Both the position numbers and the translations under genes were made by a program. Positions 19,134 through 31,284 of a stretch of 58,145 nucleotides of DNA are shown here, piece by piece. The notes beneath the pieces were generated by a model that had not been told where the DNA came from, ran no database searches, and was given only the letters and a program-made list of their open reading frames with translations. The stretch's first letter is position 1. Each line of letters opens with the position of its first letter. The stretch is from Burkholderiales bacterium (GTDB lineage: Bacteria > Pseudomonadota > Gammaproteobacteria > Burkholderiales > SG8-41), in assembly GCA_030683105.1 (NCBI GenBank), contig JAUXMZ010000020.1, positions 1-58,145 of the forward strand, written 5' to 3'.

Positions 19134-20084
19134 TTACTTCTTCTTTGCGTTAAAGAGTTTACCGCTCTCAAAAGCATCACTGAAACTTTTCCAAGCATAG
19201 TCGAACGTGCGGGTGGAGGAAAGACTGAAAGCAGCCGAGGTCAATGCGCTGACAAAGGTGATTTGCAGCTCTTCCGTGGTCTCCGGATCGAGTCCATAGT
19301 TCTGCAGCGAGAACTCGGAAGGATACTGGGCGTCTTCATGGTTTGCGTCCTTGATCGAGACTTCGGCAATGCCGCTGCGGATGAAATAGAAAAAAAAGTC
19401 GCGGTGGCGTACCGGGGAGGCCTCCTCGTCAGCGCCGATCAGCATCACGGGTTTCTTGATTTTTTGCAAAAAAACAGGCTTTTTATTACCAACCACCGCA
19501 GGATCAAGCAGGATGCCGCCCGCAGCGGGGGCGCCATCAGCCAGCGCGACAGTCACTGCGTAACCGCCAAACGAGTGTCCGACGAGAATGATTTTGTTCA
19601 CGTCGATGCGGCGATCGATGACTTCCGGCGAGTTGAAAATGTAACCGACCATTTTCGCCAGAATTTTGCCATTACTATCCCATGGCCCTTTATTGGGTAA
19701 CTGCAGGGCCAGACTATGCATACCCCAGGATGCCGCATGCATGGCCTGATAGGCGTGTGCTTCCTTCGAAGCGTCATGTCCATGCAGAAAAATAACCAGG
19801 GGTGCTTTTTCTGCGGGCGAGGATAAATACAGATCCACATTAATGCGCACAGTGTTCGACAGACGCACAACAAGGTCTTTTTGCATGGTCACTTCAAATG
19901 GTCCGCGAAATCTGAATTGCTCAAGATCGGCTTTGTGAGCAAGTAAATATTCCTGCAGATCACTCAAGGTCTTGGGTTTAATCGGCGTTACGCGGGTATC
20001 TGGCAGCCTTGCGCAGCCGCTGATCAGCATCAGCAAGGCGATGGCGCATGCAAGTGAACTTCTAAGACCTGTTCGTCCAATCAT
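19134..20084 (-). CDS. Alpha/beta hydrolase lipoprotein
   Basis: From the ATG at 20084 the protein has 316 residues; longer versions run into sequence with no protein character. A lipoprotein signal ends in LISGC at Cys24. The mature part has PLVIFLHGHDASKE (oxyanion region), the nucleophile elbow GHSFGGYAV and a later ANHEDAQYP segment that may hold the catalytic His, consistent with a serine esterase/PAF-acetylhydrolase-like fold. A central YLSSPAEKAPL region suggests a dienelactone hydrolase-like core. It is anchored in the envelope. It lies 113 bp upstream of the exported methyltransferase-like gene on the same strand and may share a transcript with it. Confidence 0.75.
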   Translation of the reverse strand: MIGRTGLRSSLACAIALLMLISGCARLPDTRVTPIKPKTLSDLQEYLLAHKADLEQFRFRGPFEVTMQKDLVVRLSNTVRINVDLYLSSPAEKAPLVIFLHGHDASKEAHAYQAMHAASWGMHSLALQLPNKGPWDSNGKILAKMVGYIFNSPEVIDRRIDVNKIILVGHSFGGYAVTVALADGAPAAGGILLDPAVVGNKKPVFLQKIKKPVMLIGADEEASPVRHRDFFFYFIRSGIAEVSIKDANHEDAQYPSEFSLQNYGLDPETTEELQITFVSALTSAAFSLSSTRTFDYAWKSFSDAFESGKLFNAKKK

Positions 20085-20137
20085 GACGGTGTACTCAATT
20101 TCCCCGGAACAATGTGTGCCAGTGCCGGTGCGCGACG

Positions 20138-20167
20138 AGAAAAAACGGCGCACCGCAGTGCGCCGTT
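20138..20167 (-). terminator. Rho-independent terminator after ppiC
   Basis: Read on the minus strand, a perfect 10-bp stem AACGGCGCAC / GTGCGCCGTT (20144-20167, four-base loop) is followed by six T residues (20143-20138). It lies 18 bp after the ppiC stop codon and ends the msrB-ppiC operon. Confidence 0.9.
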
Positions 20168-20185
20168 CATGGCAGGGTTAACTGC

Positions 20186-20971
20186 TTATTCGACCTTGGC
20201 CTTGGCGCGCAGGTCTGCGATCAGCTTGGTTACCGCCTGCTGCTGCATCTGTTGCTGGATCTGGACCTTGGCTTCCTCGAATGTGGGGAATTTGGCCGAC
20301 CGTTCTTCATCGAGCCGGATCACATGCCAGCCGAACTGGGTCTGGACCGGCGCATCGGTCATCTGGCCTTTTTTGAGCTTGCCGAGCGCCTGGGCGAACG
20401 GCGGCACGTAGCGGTTCGCGGGCGACCAGTCGAGGTTGCCGCCCTGGGCTTTCGAGCCGGTGTCCTTGGATTTGTCGGCGGCGATTTTTTCAAAGTTTCC
20501 GCCTTTCTTGATCTGGCCGATGATCTGTTTGGCTTCGTCCTCGGTTTCGACGAGGATATGGCGCGCTTTGTATTCCTTGTTGCCGTTTTGCGCCTTGACC
20601 TGGTCATACTCCTTCTTCATCATCTCGTCGGTAATGGGCTGTGCTTTTGCGTAATCCTGCAGATATGCATTGATCAGCACGCCTTGACGCTGTAATTCGA
20701 TCTGGGTGATAACCTCAGGATTTTTTTCCAGGCCTTTCTTGGCCGCTTCCTGCGCCAGCACCTCACGGGCGACCAGTTCCTCTTTAACTTTAATGCGCAG
20801 TTCGGGTGTGTCGGGCTGGCCCTGCAACGTGGCATTCTTGACCAGAAAATCGAGGCGCGCCTGCGGGATGGTGACGCCGTTGACCTTGACGCCCTGGGCT
20901 TGCGCGGCGACCGCCGACATTGAGCCGATTCCGGCCAGCAACAGCGGGAAAATTATTTTCAACAGGTTCAT
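20186..20971 (-). CDS. Periplasmic parvulin-type peptidyl-prolyl isomerase
   Basis: A 261-residue exported protein. A signal peptide ends near AVAAQAQG (about residue 26). The N-terminal part (about 27-130) is a SurA/PrsA-like chaperone helix region, and the parvulin domain (about 132-225) has YKARHILVETEDEAKQII, the GGNLDWSP segment and FGWHVIRLDEER. It should help fold outer-membrane or periplasmic proteins. The C-terminal tail is rich in Gln. It is the last gene of the operon, 25 bp after bolA, with AAGGA before its ATG. Confidence 0.9.
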   Translation of the reverse strand: MNLLKIIFPLLLAGIGSMSAVAAQAQGVKVNGVTIPQARLDFLVKNATLQGQPDTPELRIKVKEELVAREVLAQEAAKKGLEKNPEVITQIELQRQGVLINAYLQDYAKAQPITDEMMKKEYDQVKAQNGNKEYKARHILVETEDEAKQIIGQIKKGGNFEKIAADKSKDTGSKAQGGNLDWSPANRYVPPFAQALGKLKKGQMTDAPVQTQFGWHVIRLDEERSAKFPTFEEAKVQIQQQMQQQAVTKLIADLRAKAKVE

Positions 20972-20996
20972 GGGTTTTCCTTTGCGGTTAAATTGA

Positions 20997-21260
20997 TCAA
21001 ATTTCGTCTGGTGCGTAAGCCTTGATGGCCAGCGCGTGGATTTCCTTGTGCATCATCGTGCCCAGCGCGTCATAAATCATGCGATGGCGGAATTGGGCCG
21101 GCTTGCCGCTGAACTGGCGCGAGACCATGATCAGCTGGTAATGCCCGCCACCACCCCTGGCGCCTTCATGTCCGACATGATTGCCCGATTCATCGAGAAT
21201 TTCAATGGACTCGGGGGCGAGTGTGGCCAGTTTTTCCTGCATCAGTTCGGGAACGTTCAC
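20997..21260 (-). CDS. BolA family protein
   Basis: An 87-residue protein with a GTG start that overlaps the yciI stop (GTGA). The BolA fold is supported by the [15 protein letters not shown] start, the [19 protein letters not shown] core, and [26 protein letters not shown], which contains the conserved helix and the His used with glutaredoxin in binding Fe-S clusters. It may work with a monothiol glutaredoxin in iron or Fe-S regulation. Sequence resembles the BolA/IbaG group rather than full-length BolA. Confidence 0.9.
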   Translation of the reverse strand: MNVPELMQEKLATLAPESIEILDESGNHVGHEGARGGGGHYQLIMVSRQFSGKPAQFRHRMIYDALGTMMHKEIHALAIKAYAPDEI

Positions 21261-21559
21261 GCCGGCAGCACCTTGCTGAACGGCTTGACTGCAACGGTGC
21301 CATATACCCCCGCTGCGACATAGGGATCAGCCTCCGCCCAGGCGCGGGCGTCTGCCAGTGAGTCGAATTCGGCGATGATCACGCTGCCGGAGTAACCGGC
21401 GGGCCCGGGGTCGGGATTGTCGATCAACGGGCAGGGACCGGCCACAACCAGCCGCCCGTCATCCTGCAACTCGGTGAGTCGTTTGAGGTGTGCGGGAAGT
21501 GCTGCAAGCCGCTTCTCCAGGGAGTCTGCGGCGTCCACGCCTATTATGACGTAGAGCAT
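21257..21559 (-). CDS. YciI family protein
   Basis: A 100-residue alpha-beta barrel protein of the YciI/muconolactone-isomerase-like fold. It opens [17 protein letters not shown], has the conserved GPCP block near residue 45, and ends [21 protein letters not shown]. The family's conserved His-Asp pair position reads differently here, so a catalytic role is unproved. The ATG at 21559 shares its A with the yciB stop codon (TAATG), a sign of translational coupling; the frame upstream of it is only overlap with yciB. Confidence 0.88.
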   Translation of the reverse strand: MLYVIIGVDAADSLEKRLAALPAHLKRLTELQDDGRLVVAGPCPLIDNPDPGPAGYSGSVIIAEFDSLADARAWAEADPYVAAGVYGTVAVKPFSKVLPA

Positions 21560-22104
21560 TATTTGGGCTCCTTTTCCACTTCTTGCACATGTTTTGCCAT
21601 CATCATGCCCTGCAGCACGACGAACAGCAGCATCAGGCCGATTCCGCCGAACAGTTTGAAGCTGACCCAGGTATCGGTGGAGTAGTTGAACGCGACGTAG
21701 AGGTTGAGCACGCCCATGGCCGCGAAAAAAATAATCCAGCTCACCTGCAGCCTGGTCCATACAAAATCAGGGAGGGTGACCTGTTTTTCCATCATGGCGC
21801 GGATCAGGTTTTTTCCGAACAACAGGGACGAGCCCGCCAGCGCCGAGGCAAACAGCCAGTAGAGCACGGTGGGCTTCCATTTGATGAAGGTTTCATTCTG
21901 CAGCAGGAGCGTGGCGCCGCCGAAGACCACAATCACGCCCAGGCTGACCCATTGCATGGTCTCGACTTTGCGGTGGCGCAGCCAGACCCACCCGATCTGT
22001 ACAAAGGTGGCGGCAATGGCGATGGCCGTTGCAACATAGATGCCGTAGAATTTGAACGCGGCAAAAAACAATATTACCGGGAAGATATCGAATAGGAATT
22101 TCAT
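21559..22104 (-). CDS. yciB: Inner-membrane septation protein A
   Basis: A 181-residue membrane protein matching YciB/IspZ in length and in its opening [18 protein letters not shown]. About five membrane segments follow, with the [26 protein letters not shown] stretch typical of the family. In enterobacteria YciB is linked to envelope synthesis and cell division. It starts 19 bp after the unknown protein at 22124 and is coupled to yciI. Confidence 0.92.
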   Translation of the reverse strand: MKFLFDIFPVILFFAAFKFYGIYVATAIAIAATFVQIGWVWLRHRKVETMQWVSLGVIVVFGGATLLLQNETFIKWKPTVLYWLFASALAGSSLLFGKNLIRAMMEKQVTLPDFVWTRLQVSWIIFFAAMGVLNLYVAFNYSTDTWVSFKLFGGIGLMLLFVVLQGMMMAKHVQEVEKEPK

Positions 22105-22123
22105 GGGGCGCTATTATGGCGTG

Positions 22124-22828
22124 TTAGTGCCGAGTCGTCCATTTGGCCAGGCGTTGCTGCATGATTTCATGTACTTGCGGCTCGTAAACCCTCTTCTGCG
22201 CTTGGTTAAGGCCTTCCTCATAGAATGCCGCGCACTCGTGCGGCAGGTTCTGTTCCAGCAGGTCGTAGGCCGCGTTCATCAGCTCCGGTTTCTGGGTGCG
22301 CGTGGCTATGATTGCCAGATTGAAATTAAGAATCCGCCACGGCTGGTCCGGATTGGCGGATTCCAGGCTGTTTCCCGCCCGGGGATCGGCGTGGGCGACA
22401 AGTTCGTGAGTAAGGTGCAGGAGCGCGGTCAGTGTCTCGGGTGTGTGGCTGGAGTTGGCGCGCCGGGCGAGCGCATTGACCACGGGTTCGAGCACGCTGA
22501 TAACGCCACCGTTGGCAGCTATCCATAGTGCGAAATCGATCGCAAGATTCTCGATTGCATCGCGTTCGGTATCCAGTCCGAGTTGGTGCGCCCATAACGC
22601 GAGGTCGGAAACGCATTCAAGCGCATGCGTGCCGAGTTTGTCTACTTCCTGCGGCGGCAGCGCGCCGGCCTTTTCGTTCCCGGAGGCGATATCCAGACAT
22701 TGGGCGATGGCTTCGATCAGCAGCGGCGGCGTGACCTCCTGGCCCGGGAACGGCCCGGCGCGCTGAAACGATTCGGTCACGCTGCGCGCAGCATTCTCGA
22801 AGGTTTGCCGTAGTGTGGGCTGTGTCAT
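22124..22828 (-). CDS. Conserved protein of unknown function in the msrB operon
   Basis: From the ATG at 22828 the protein has 234 residues. Its start overlaps the msrB stop as ATGA. It is soluble, predicted nearly all-helical, with a leucine-rich repeat-free pattern of amphipathic helices (for example [21 protein letters not shown]). No catalytic motif or known domain is recognised. Its tight coupling with msrB and yciB is the only clue to a role. Confidence 0.8.
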   Translation of the reverse strand: MTQPTLRQTFENAARSVTESFQRAGPFPGQEVTPPLLIEAIAQCLDIASGNEKAGALPPQEVDKLGTHALECVSDLALWAHQLGLDTERDAIENLAIDFALWIAANGGVISVLEPVVNALARRANSSHTPETLTALLHLTHELVAHADPRAGNSLESANPDQPWRILNFNLAIIATRTQKPELMNAAYDLLEQNLPHECAAFYEEGLNQAQKRVYEPQVHEIMQQRLAKWTTRH

Positions 22829-23220
22829 TCCTTCTCGAACTTGAGCGAGGCCGAGTTGATGCAATAGCGGAGCCCCGTGGGCTGCGGACCGTCTTCGAAA
22901 ACATGCCCGAGATGCGCGTCGCAGTGATTGCAGGTCACTTCGACGCGGCGCATGAGATGACTGTAATCGTCCTCGGTGTTGACGTTGTCCCTGACCGCGG
23001 GTTGCCAGAAACTGGGCCAGCCGCTGCCGGAATCGAATTTTTCGGTGGAGCGGAACAGCTCGGCACCGCAGCACACGCAGCGGTAGATGCCCGTCTTGTG
23101 GTTGTCGCAATACTCGCCGCTGAATGCGTGCTCCGTGCCCTTCCTGCGCGTGACATCAAACTGCTCGTCAGTCAGGAGCTTGAGCCACTCCGCGTTGCTT
23201 TTCACCACTTTTTCAGCCAT
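22825..23220 (-). CDS. msrB: Peptide-methionine (R)-S-oxide reductase
   Basis: A 131-residue MsrB. The zinc is held by CxxC pairs in [11 protein letters not shown] and [16 protein letters not shown], and the catalytic Cys lies in [20 protein letters not shown] is the substrate-pocket signature. It repairs the R-form of methionine sulfoxide, using thioredoxin. The ATG at 23220 begins [16 protein letters not shown], the usual N-terminus; the longer frame adds non-family residues. It heads the six-gene operon ending at the terminator near 20140. Confidence 0.95.
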   Translation of the reverse strand: MAEKVVKSNAEWLKLLTDEQFDVTRRKGTEHAFSGEYCDNHKTGIYRCVCCGAELFRSTEKFDSGSGWPSFWQPAVRDNVNTEDDYSHLMRRVEVTCNHCDAHLGHVFEDGPQPTGLRYCINSASLKFEKE

Positions 23221-23285
23221 ATAGTCTCCGGTCGGTGTTAGTCGGGAACGACAGGCCAAAGTTCCCTCGATTGAACCTGCGATTG

Positions 23286-23381
23286 AGTTATTGGGTAATT
23301 AAGTGATTCGGTGATTAAGTGATTTAGTGATTGCACGATTCATGGGGGTTAATCACTCAATTACTAAATCACTCAATCACG
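23286..23381. repeat. GTGATTA/AATCAC-family inverted repeat element, period 8
   Basis: The left arm holds GTGATT at 23303, 23311, 23319 and 23327, an exact 8-bp period. The right arm (23351-23380) reads AATCACTC, AATTACTA, AATCACTC, AATCAC, again in 8-bp steps and reverse-complementary to the left. The 18-bp core is not repetitive. The element fills the gap between msrB and the FAD-oxidase gene. Confidence 0.85.
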
Positions 23382-23384
23382 CTT

Positions 23385-24800
23385 TTATAAGACCTTGCCG
23401 GGATTCATGATGCCGAGCGGATCGAGCGCGTGTTTCACGGTGCGCATGAGTTCCATCTCGACTGTGCTCTTGTATTGCCTGAGCTCTTCGACTTTGTACA
23501 TGCCTATGCCGTGCTCGGCGCTGAAGCTGCCCTGGTAGCGCTGCACCAGGTCGTACACCACCTCGGTGACGTCGTGGGCGTCGCGCGCCGCCGCGTCGTC
23601 GCGGTTGCGGCCGGCGACGAACGTGTTGTAGTGCAGATTGCCATCACCAAGATGGCCAAAACAGATGATGTGGGCGCCGGGGAAATGCCGCACCAGTTCG
23701 GTGCTGGCCTCGCGGATGAACGCCGGCACTTGGCTGACGGCGATCGCGATGTCATGACGGTAGAGCATGCCGGTTTCGGCACGCGCCGCTTCGGGGATGG
23801 ACTCGCGTATGCGCCACAGCGCCTGCGCCTGGGTCTGGTTTTCGGCGAACACGGCATCGGTCACGAGGTCGCGTTCCATGGCGGCGGCCAGCGACTGCTC
23901 CAGTTCTTCACGCAGTGTGCCGTTGTCTTCGGTGTCGCTGAGTTCGGTCAGCACATACCAGTCATACGCGACAGGCAGCGGATCGCGGGTGCCCGGAATG
24001 TGGCGCAGCACCAGTTCGAGGCAGTTGCGCGACAGCAGTTCGAACGCCGATATCCGGTCACCGCAACGCTGCCGCAGCACAGACAGCAGCTCCAGCGCGG
24101 CTTCCGGATGCGGCACGGCAGTCCAGGCGATCGCTGTCGATTTCGGCCTCGGGAAAATTTTCAGCACCGCGGCAGTGATGATGCCCAGGGTGCCCTCGGC
24201 GCCGACGAACAGGTGCTTGAGATCGTAACCGGTGTTGTCCTTGCGCAGCCCGCGCAGGCCGTTCCAGATGCGGCCGTCGGGCAGCACGACTTCCAGCCCC
24301 AGCACGAGGTCGCGCGCATTGCCGTAGCGCAGCACATTGACGCCCCCGGCATTGGTCGAGAGATTGCCGCCGATCTGGCAGCTGCCTTCAGCACCCAGAC
24401 TCAAAGGAAATAGCCGGTCCTGTTCCGCTGCCGCCTGTTGGAGGTTGACGAGCACGCAACCGGCTTCCACGGTGGCGGTGTTATTGAGCGCGTCCACTTC
24501 GAGCACGCGGCCCATGCGGGCCAGCGACAAGACAATTTCGCGCCCGTTGGCGTGGGGAACGGAGGCGCCGCACATGCCGGTGTTGCCGCCCTGGGGCACG
24601 ATGGCGGTGCGGGTTTCGGCACAGAGTTTTACGACAGCGGCGACCTGGGCGGTGTCGGCGGGCCGGACGACGGCGGGTGATGCGCCGCGGTAGTAGCCGC
24701 GCCAGTCGACGACGTAGGGCTCCATGTCGCGCGCATCGGTGATCAGGCCCTGGGGGCCGACGATGGCGGCGATGCGTTCAATCAGGGTGTGGGCTGTCAT
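23385..24800 (-). CDS. FAD-linked 2-hydroxyacid dehydrogenase (GlcD/D-2-hydroxyglutarate dehydrogenase type)
   Basis: A 471-residue flavoenzyme. The PCMH-type FAD domain (about residues 35-215) has VVPQGGNTGMCG-like text and LSLGAEGSCQIGGNLSTNAGGVNVLRYG, which binds the flavin. The C-terminal FAD-oxidase_C domain has VTDAVFAENQTQAQALWRIRE, CFGHLGDGNLHYN and the terminal SAEHGIGMYKVEEL...DPLGIMNPGKVL block. Members oxidise D-lactate, glycolate or D-2-hydroxyglutarate and pass electrons to quinone or ETF. No iron-sulfur partner gene (glcF) is adjacent, which favours a single-subunit enzyme. It lies in the same direction as acnA, 192 bp downstream. Confidence 0.9.
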   Translation of the reverse strand: MTAHTLIERIAAIVGPQGLITDARDMEPYVVDWRGYYRGASPAVVRPADTAQVAAVVKLCAETRTAIVPQGGNTGMCGASVPHANGREIVLSLARMGRVLEVDALNNTATVEAGCVLVNLQQAAAEQDRLFPLSLGAEGSCQIGGNLSTNAGGVNVLRYGNARDLVLGLEVVLPDGRIWNGLRGLRKDNTGYDLKHLFVGAEGTLGIITAAVLKIFPRPKSTAIAWTAVPHPEAALELLSVLRQRCGDRISAFELLSRNCLELVLRHIPGTRDPLPVAYDWYVLTELSDTEDNGTLREELEQSLAAAMERDLVTDAVFAENQTQAQALWRIRESIPEAARAETGMLYRHDIAIAVSQVPAFIREASTELVRHFPGAHIICFGHLGDGNLHYNTFVAGRNRDDAAARDAHDVTEVVYDLVQRYQGSFSAEHGIGMYKVEELRQYKSTVEMELMRTVKHALDPLGIMNPGKVL

Positions 24801-24844
24801 GATGTCAGGTGGATTATAGATGACAAAAACGAAAAAATATTAAC

Positions 24845-24950
24845 TGCCAAGGCCTATCAGCCGCAAAGGCCGCCAAGAAACCTGAAAACATGAACCGCCA
24901 AGATTCTTCACAATACATCCTTGAGGGGTACGCCAAGGCGCCAAGATACC
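24845..24950. repeat. Degenerate CGCCAAG-type repeats
   Basis: Scattered copies of CGCCAAG and close variants occur near 24845, 24871, 24896 and as an 8-bp tandem pair (24931-24946). They lie in the 192-bp gap between acnA and the FAD-oxidase gene. A similar single copy lies near 38466. The pattern is degraded and no inverted partner arm is evident. Confidence 0.5.
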
Positions 24951-24992
24951 CGCAACCAGACTGCTTTCCTTGATCTACAATTGCCGTATGTC

Positions 24993-27812
<2,820 letters not shown>

Positions 27813-28197
27813 GCGGGCCTCCTGGGGAGTTACACTCCGGATCTTGCGCAGAGCGCCGGATCAATCACATTGGGTGGCAATTTTTCGTTGCGCGGTGGCT
27901 GCTGACAGTTTGGAAGCGGGGGAAGAAACACCTGTTTTTTGCCTGCGGCGCCTAGGCTCGGCGGTACATAAGATCAGATTACATAAACTACTGATCGTGT
28001 TGCACTGTGTCAAGCCTGTCCAGAGTTCCACAATGCGGTGCAAAGCCCGGAAACCCCCAAGACAGCATGGCTAATGTTGGGTAAGATGGCCCACGCTGAT
28101 ATCCGGCGGTGTGCCATCGTCATAAAGCCTCAGCAGAACATGATGTGATCGCTGCCTAGAACCAGCGACACGCGCAATATCCGAGAGAACATCCACA
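27813..28197. other. Divergent intergenic region between acnA and tctB
   Basis: This 385-bp gap holds the acnA leader, with a GGAGG ribosome binding site next to its start, and presumably promoters for both directions. No confident promoter or operator pair, gene or repeat of the families described elsewhere in this window could be identified. Confidence 0.5.
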
Positions 28198-28662
28198 ATG
28201 GCTGACCGTGTCATATTCATCAGCACCCTGATACTGGCCGCGGTGTATTTTTACGCCACCGCGCAAATTCCCATGCTCGAGATCGGCGACCCGCTGGGAC
28301 CCAAGGCCTTTCCGCGTCTGCTTGGAATAGGGTTGCTGATCACGGCCGGACTCCTGCTGCTGGAAATGCTGCGGGCGAAAAAAGTCGCCGCACACGATGC
28401 GGCACCGAAGACGCCGCTGGCATGGCGTCACTACCTGGTGGTCGGCGCGGCGGCGATCTGGACGGGCGTTTATTTCATGGTTTTCGAGTGGCTGGGCTAT
28501 GCGATCGCCACCACGTTCTACCTGCTGGCAATGACGATGTATTTCCATAAAGGCCACCCCAAAACCAATGTGCTGACCTCAGCGTTGTTCAGTTTCATCA
28601 GTTATTTCATGTTCACCCAACTGCTCGGTGTCACGCTTGCGCGCGGCCTCCTGCCGTTCTGA
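28198..28662 (+). CDS. tctB: Tripartite tricarboxylate transporter small permease (TctB)
   Basis: A 154-residue membrane protein with four hydrophobic segments. It shows the TctB pattern: an N-terminal helix, then IGDPLGPKAFPRLLGIGLLITAGLLLLEM, a hydrophilic loop, and a C-terminal pair of helices. TctB is the small, poorly conserved subunit of the secondary transporter, which uses an ion gradient. tctA follows 12 bp downstream. No tctC is adjacent, so an orphan receptor (such as that at 7729) must supply substrate. Confidence 0.88.
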   Translation: MADRVIFISTLILAAVYFYATAQIPMLEIGDPLGPKAFPRLLGIGLLITAGLLLLEMLRAKKVAAHDAAPKTPLAWRHYLVVGAAAIWTGVYFMVFEWLGYAIATTFYLLAMTMYFHKGHPKTNVLTSALFSFISYFMFTQLLGVTLARGLLPF

Positions 28663-28674
28663 GCCGGACCGCGC

Positions 28675-30186
28675 ATGGAAACGCTGACTCACATTCTCAA
28701 CGGCTTCACGGTCTGCCTGCAACCCATCAACCTGTGGTACACGTTTGTGGGGGTTTTTCTGGGCACGATCATCGGCATCCTGCCGGGCATCGGCCCCTCG
28801 GCGGGGATCGCGCTGCTAATCCCGGTGACGTTCGGCATGGACCCGACATCGGCGCTGATCATGATGGCCGGCATTTACTATGGAACCAAATACGGCGGCT
28901 CGACCACGGCAATATTGATACGCACACCGGGTGAGGCGGCCTCGGTCATGACCTCCATCGATGGCTACGAGATGGCGAAAAAAGGGCGCGCCGGCGCGGC
29001 ACTTGCGGTGTCCGCGATCGGCTCCTTTATCGCGGGCACCATCGGCGTGGTGGCGCTGACGCTGTTCGCCATACCGCTGTCCTCGATGGCGCTCAAGTTC
29101 GGCCCGGCGGAGTATTTCACGCTGATGTTGTTCGCGATGACCGCGGTGGCATCGCTTTCCGGAAAGTCGCCCGCAAAAGGCCTGCTGTCGACCATCCTGG
29201 GTCTGATGATCGCCACCATAGGCATAGATCTGCAGAGCGGCCAGCCGCGCTACACCGCGGGCATCCCGGAATTCCAGGACGGCATTGGCTTCATCGTGGT
29301 GGTGGTGGGATTGTTTGCCGTCGCCGAGGTATTCCGCGGCATGGAGAACCTCTATTACGGTACCGCGCCCCAGATGATTCGCATTTCCGGCAAACTGTGG
29401 TTGACCCGGGAGGAGTGGAAGCGCTCAGTCGGGCCGATCTGGCGCGGCGGGATCATCGGCTTTGTCATCGGGGTGCTGCCGGGTGCGGGTGGCACCATAG
29501 CGTCCATCCTGTCCTATACGACGGAAAAGCGGCTGTCCAAACATCCGGAAACCTTCGGCCAGGGCGCGATCGAAGGCGTCGCGGGGCCAGAAGCGGCAAA
29601 CAATTCCGATACCGCCGGCGCGCTGGTGCCGCTGTTGACTCTGGGTGTGCCCGGCGGCGGCGCTACCGCGGTGATGCTGGGTGCGTTCATCATGTATGGC
29701 ATACAGCCCGGGCCGATGCTGTTCCAGAATCGTCCCGACCTGGTGTGGGGTTTGATAGACAGCATGTACATCGGCAACATCATGCTGCTTATCCTCAACC
29801 TGCCACTGATCGGGCTGTTCGTGCGCCTGCTCTATATTCCCAGCGGCATCCTCTATCCGATAATCGTGGCGATCTCCGTCATCGGCACCTATGCCATCAG
29901 CGGCAGCATGCTCGATCTTTATCTGATCCTGTCTTTCGGCGTGGTCGGCTATATTTTCGATAAGGTCGATATCCCGGTGGCGCCGTTGGTGCTGTCGCTG
30001 GTGCTGGGCGGCATCATGGAACAGTCGTTCCGCCAGGCGATGACGATATCCGGCGGCGACCCGGTGGTTTTCGTCAGCAGCGGTATTACCGTAACACTGG
30101 TGGTGCTGTCTGTGATCTCCATTTCCATGCCATTCATCCTGCCGCGGCTGAAGGCGCTGAAAAGTTCGTCCGATGACGCGGATTGA
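28675..30186 (+). CDS. tctA: Tripartite tricarboxylate transporter large permease (TctA)
   Basis: A 503-residue protein with about ten to twelve membrane segments. Family blocks are GTIIGILPGIGPSAGIALLIP (near 32-52), YYGTKYGGSTTAILIRTPGEAASVMTSIDGY (near 68-98), the internal repeat GVLPGAGGTIASILSYTTEKR and GVPGGGATAVMLGAF in the second half. TctA forms the transport path for citrate or related acids. It sits between tctB and a dehydrogenase of the isocitrate/isopropylmalate type. Confidence 0.95.
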   Translation: METLTHILNGFTVCLQPINLWYTFVGVFLGTIIGILPGIGPSAGIALLIPVTFGMDPTSALIMMAGIYYGTKYGGSTTAILIRTPGEAASVMTSIDGYEMAKKGRAGAALAVSAIGSFIAGTIGVVALTLFAIPLSSMALKFGPAEYFTLMLFAMTAVASLSGKSPAKGLLSTILGLMIATIGIDLQSGQPRYTAGIPEFQDGIGFIVVVVGLFAVAEVFRGMENLYYGTAPQMIRISGKLWLTREEWKRSVGPIWRGGIIGFVIGVLPGAGGTIASILSYTTEKRLSKHPETFGQGAIEGVAGPEAANNSDTAGALVPLLTLGVPGGGATAVMLGAFIMYGIQPGPMLFQNRPDLVWGLIDSMYIGNIMLLILNLPLIGLFVRLLYIPSGILYPIIVAISVIGTYAISGSMLDLYLILSFGVVGYIFDKVDIPVAPLVLSLVLGGIMEQSFRQAMTISGGDPVVFVSSGITVTLVVLSVISISMPFILPRLKALKSSSDDAD

Positions 30187-30225
30187 TGAATGTGTAGTGA
30201 TTCATTCCAGGGGAGACAGGTCAAA

Positions 30226-31284
30226 GTGCACGAGATAACACTGATTCCAGGTGATGGCATAGGCCCCGAAGTGACGGACGCGGCGCGTGCCGTGATCGAG
30301 GCGGCAGGCGTGCAGGTGCAGTGGGATGTGCGCCCTGCAGGCATGAAAGTGGGCGAGGAAACCGGCAACCCGCTGCCTGAAAGCGTATTCGACTCGATAG
30401 CGCGCACGCGCATCGCGCTCAAAGGACCGACCGCCACGCCGTTCGGGGAAGCCTATCGCGTGGAACGCAAGACCAAACGCGCGGACGGCGGCGCTGAGAC
30501 CCGGGTGTATCCGAGTGTGGCGATCGCGCTGCGCAAGGAACTGGAGCTCTACGCCAATGTGCGCCCGGTCAAATCCTATCCGGGCGTCGCCTCGCGCTAT
30601 AGCGGGGTGGACATCGTGCTGTTCCGCGAGAACAGCGAGGATTTGTATCTCGGCCGCGAGCGCATGGTCGACGACGATACGGCGGAAGCCCTCAAAATCA
30701 TCACGCGCGGCGCCACCCAGCGCATGGCAAAATTCTCGGCCGATTACATGCAGCGCCTGGGACGCAAGCGCGTCACGATAGGGCACAAATCCAACGTGCT
30801 CAAACTCACCGATGGCCTGTTCCTGAAGACGTCGCTTGAAGTGCTCGCCGGTTATCCCGGCATCACGGCCGACAGCCGGGTGATAGACGCGTTGTGCATG
30901 GAACTGGTGCTCAAGCCGGAGTCGTTCGACTGCCTGCTTCTCGCGAATCTCTATGGCGATATCGTATCCGACCTGCTGGCGGGAGTCGTCGGCGGGCTGG
31001 GGTTGGCGCCGGGGGCGAATCTCGGAAACGACTACGCGATGTTCGAGGCAGTGCACGGCACTGCGCCCGACATCGCCGGCAAGGACATGGCGAATCCGCT
31101 GTCGATGATCCTGTCGTCGGTGATGCTGCTGCGCTACATCGGCGAAGCCGCTGCGGCCGACCGCGTCGATGCGGCACTGTCGAAGGTGCTCGTTGAGAAG
31201 CGCGATGTCACGCGCGATCTGGGCGGCGAGGCGGGGACGAAGCGGATGACTGCGGCGATCGTCGAAAAATTGCAAAAACATTAG
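30226..31284 (+). CDS. Isocitrate/isopropylmalate dehydrogenase family enzyme, NAD-IDH-like
   Basis: From the GTG at 30226 the protein has 352 residues; GGGGAGACAGG ends 6 bp before it, better placed than for the upstream ATG at 30190. The beta-decarboxylating dehydrogenase fold is clear: ITLIPGDGIGPEV at the N-terminus, VDIVLFRENSEDLYLGRE (substrate loop), KSNVLKLTDGLFL, and the GDIVSDL...GTAPDIAGKDMANP metal/nucleotide blocks. The ENSEDLY loop is more like NAD-isocitrate dehydrogenase than LeuB. It lies directly after tctBA and opposite acnA, so isocitrate is a reasonable guess for the substrate; homoisocitrate or tartrate remain possible. The stop codon touches repeat copy C. Confidence 0.88.
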   Translation: MHEITLIPGDGIGPEVTDAARAVIEAAGVQVQWDVRPAGMKVGEETGNPLPESVFDSIARTRIALKGPTATPFGEAYRVERKTKRADGGAETRVYPSVAIALRKELELYANVRPVKSYPGVASRYSGVDIVLFRENSEDLYLGRERMVDDDTAEALKIITRGATQRMAKFSADYMQRLGRKRVTIGHKSNVLKLTDGLFLKTSLEVLAGYPGITADSRVIDALCMELVLKPESFDCLLLANLYGDIVSDLLAGVVGGLGLAPGANLGNDYAMFEAVHGTAPDIAGKDMANPLSMILSSVMLLRYIGEAAAADRVDAALSKVLVEKRDVTRDLGGEAGTKRMTAAIVEKLQKH

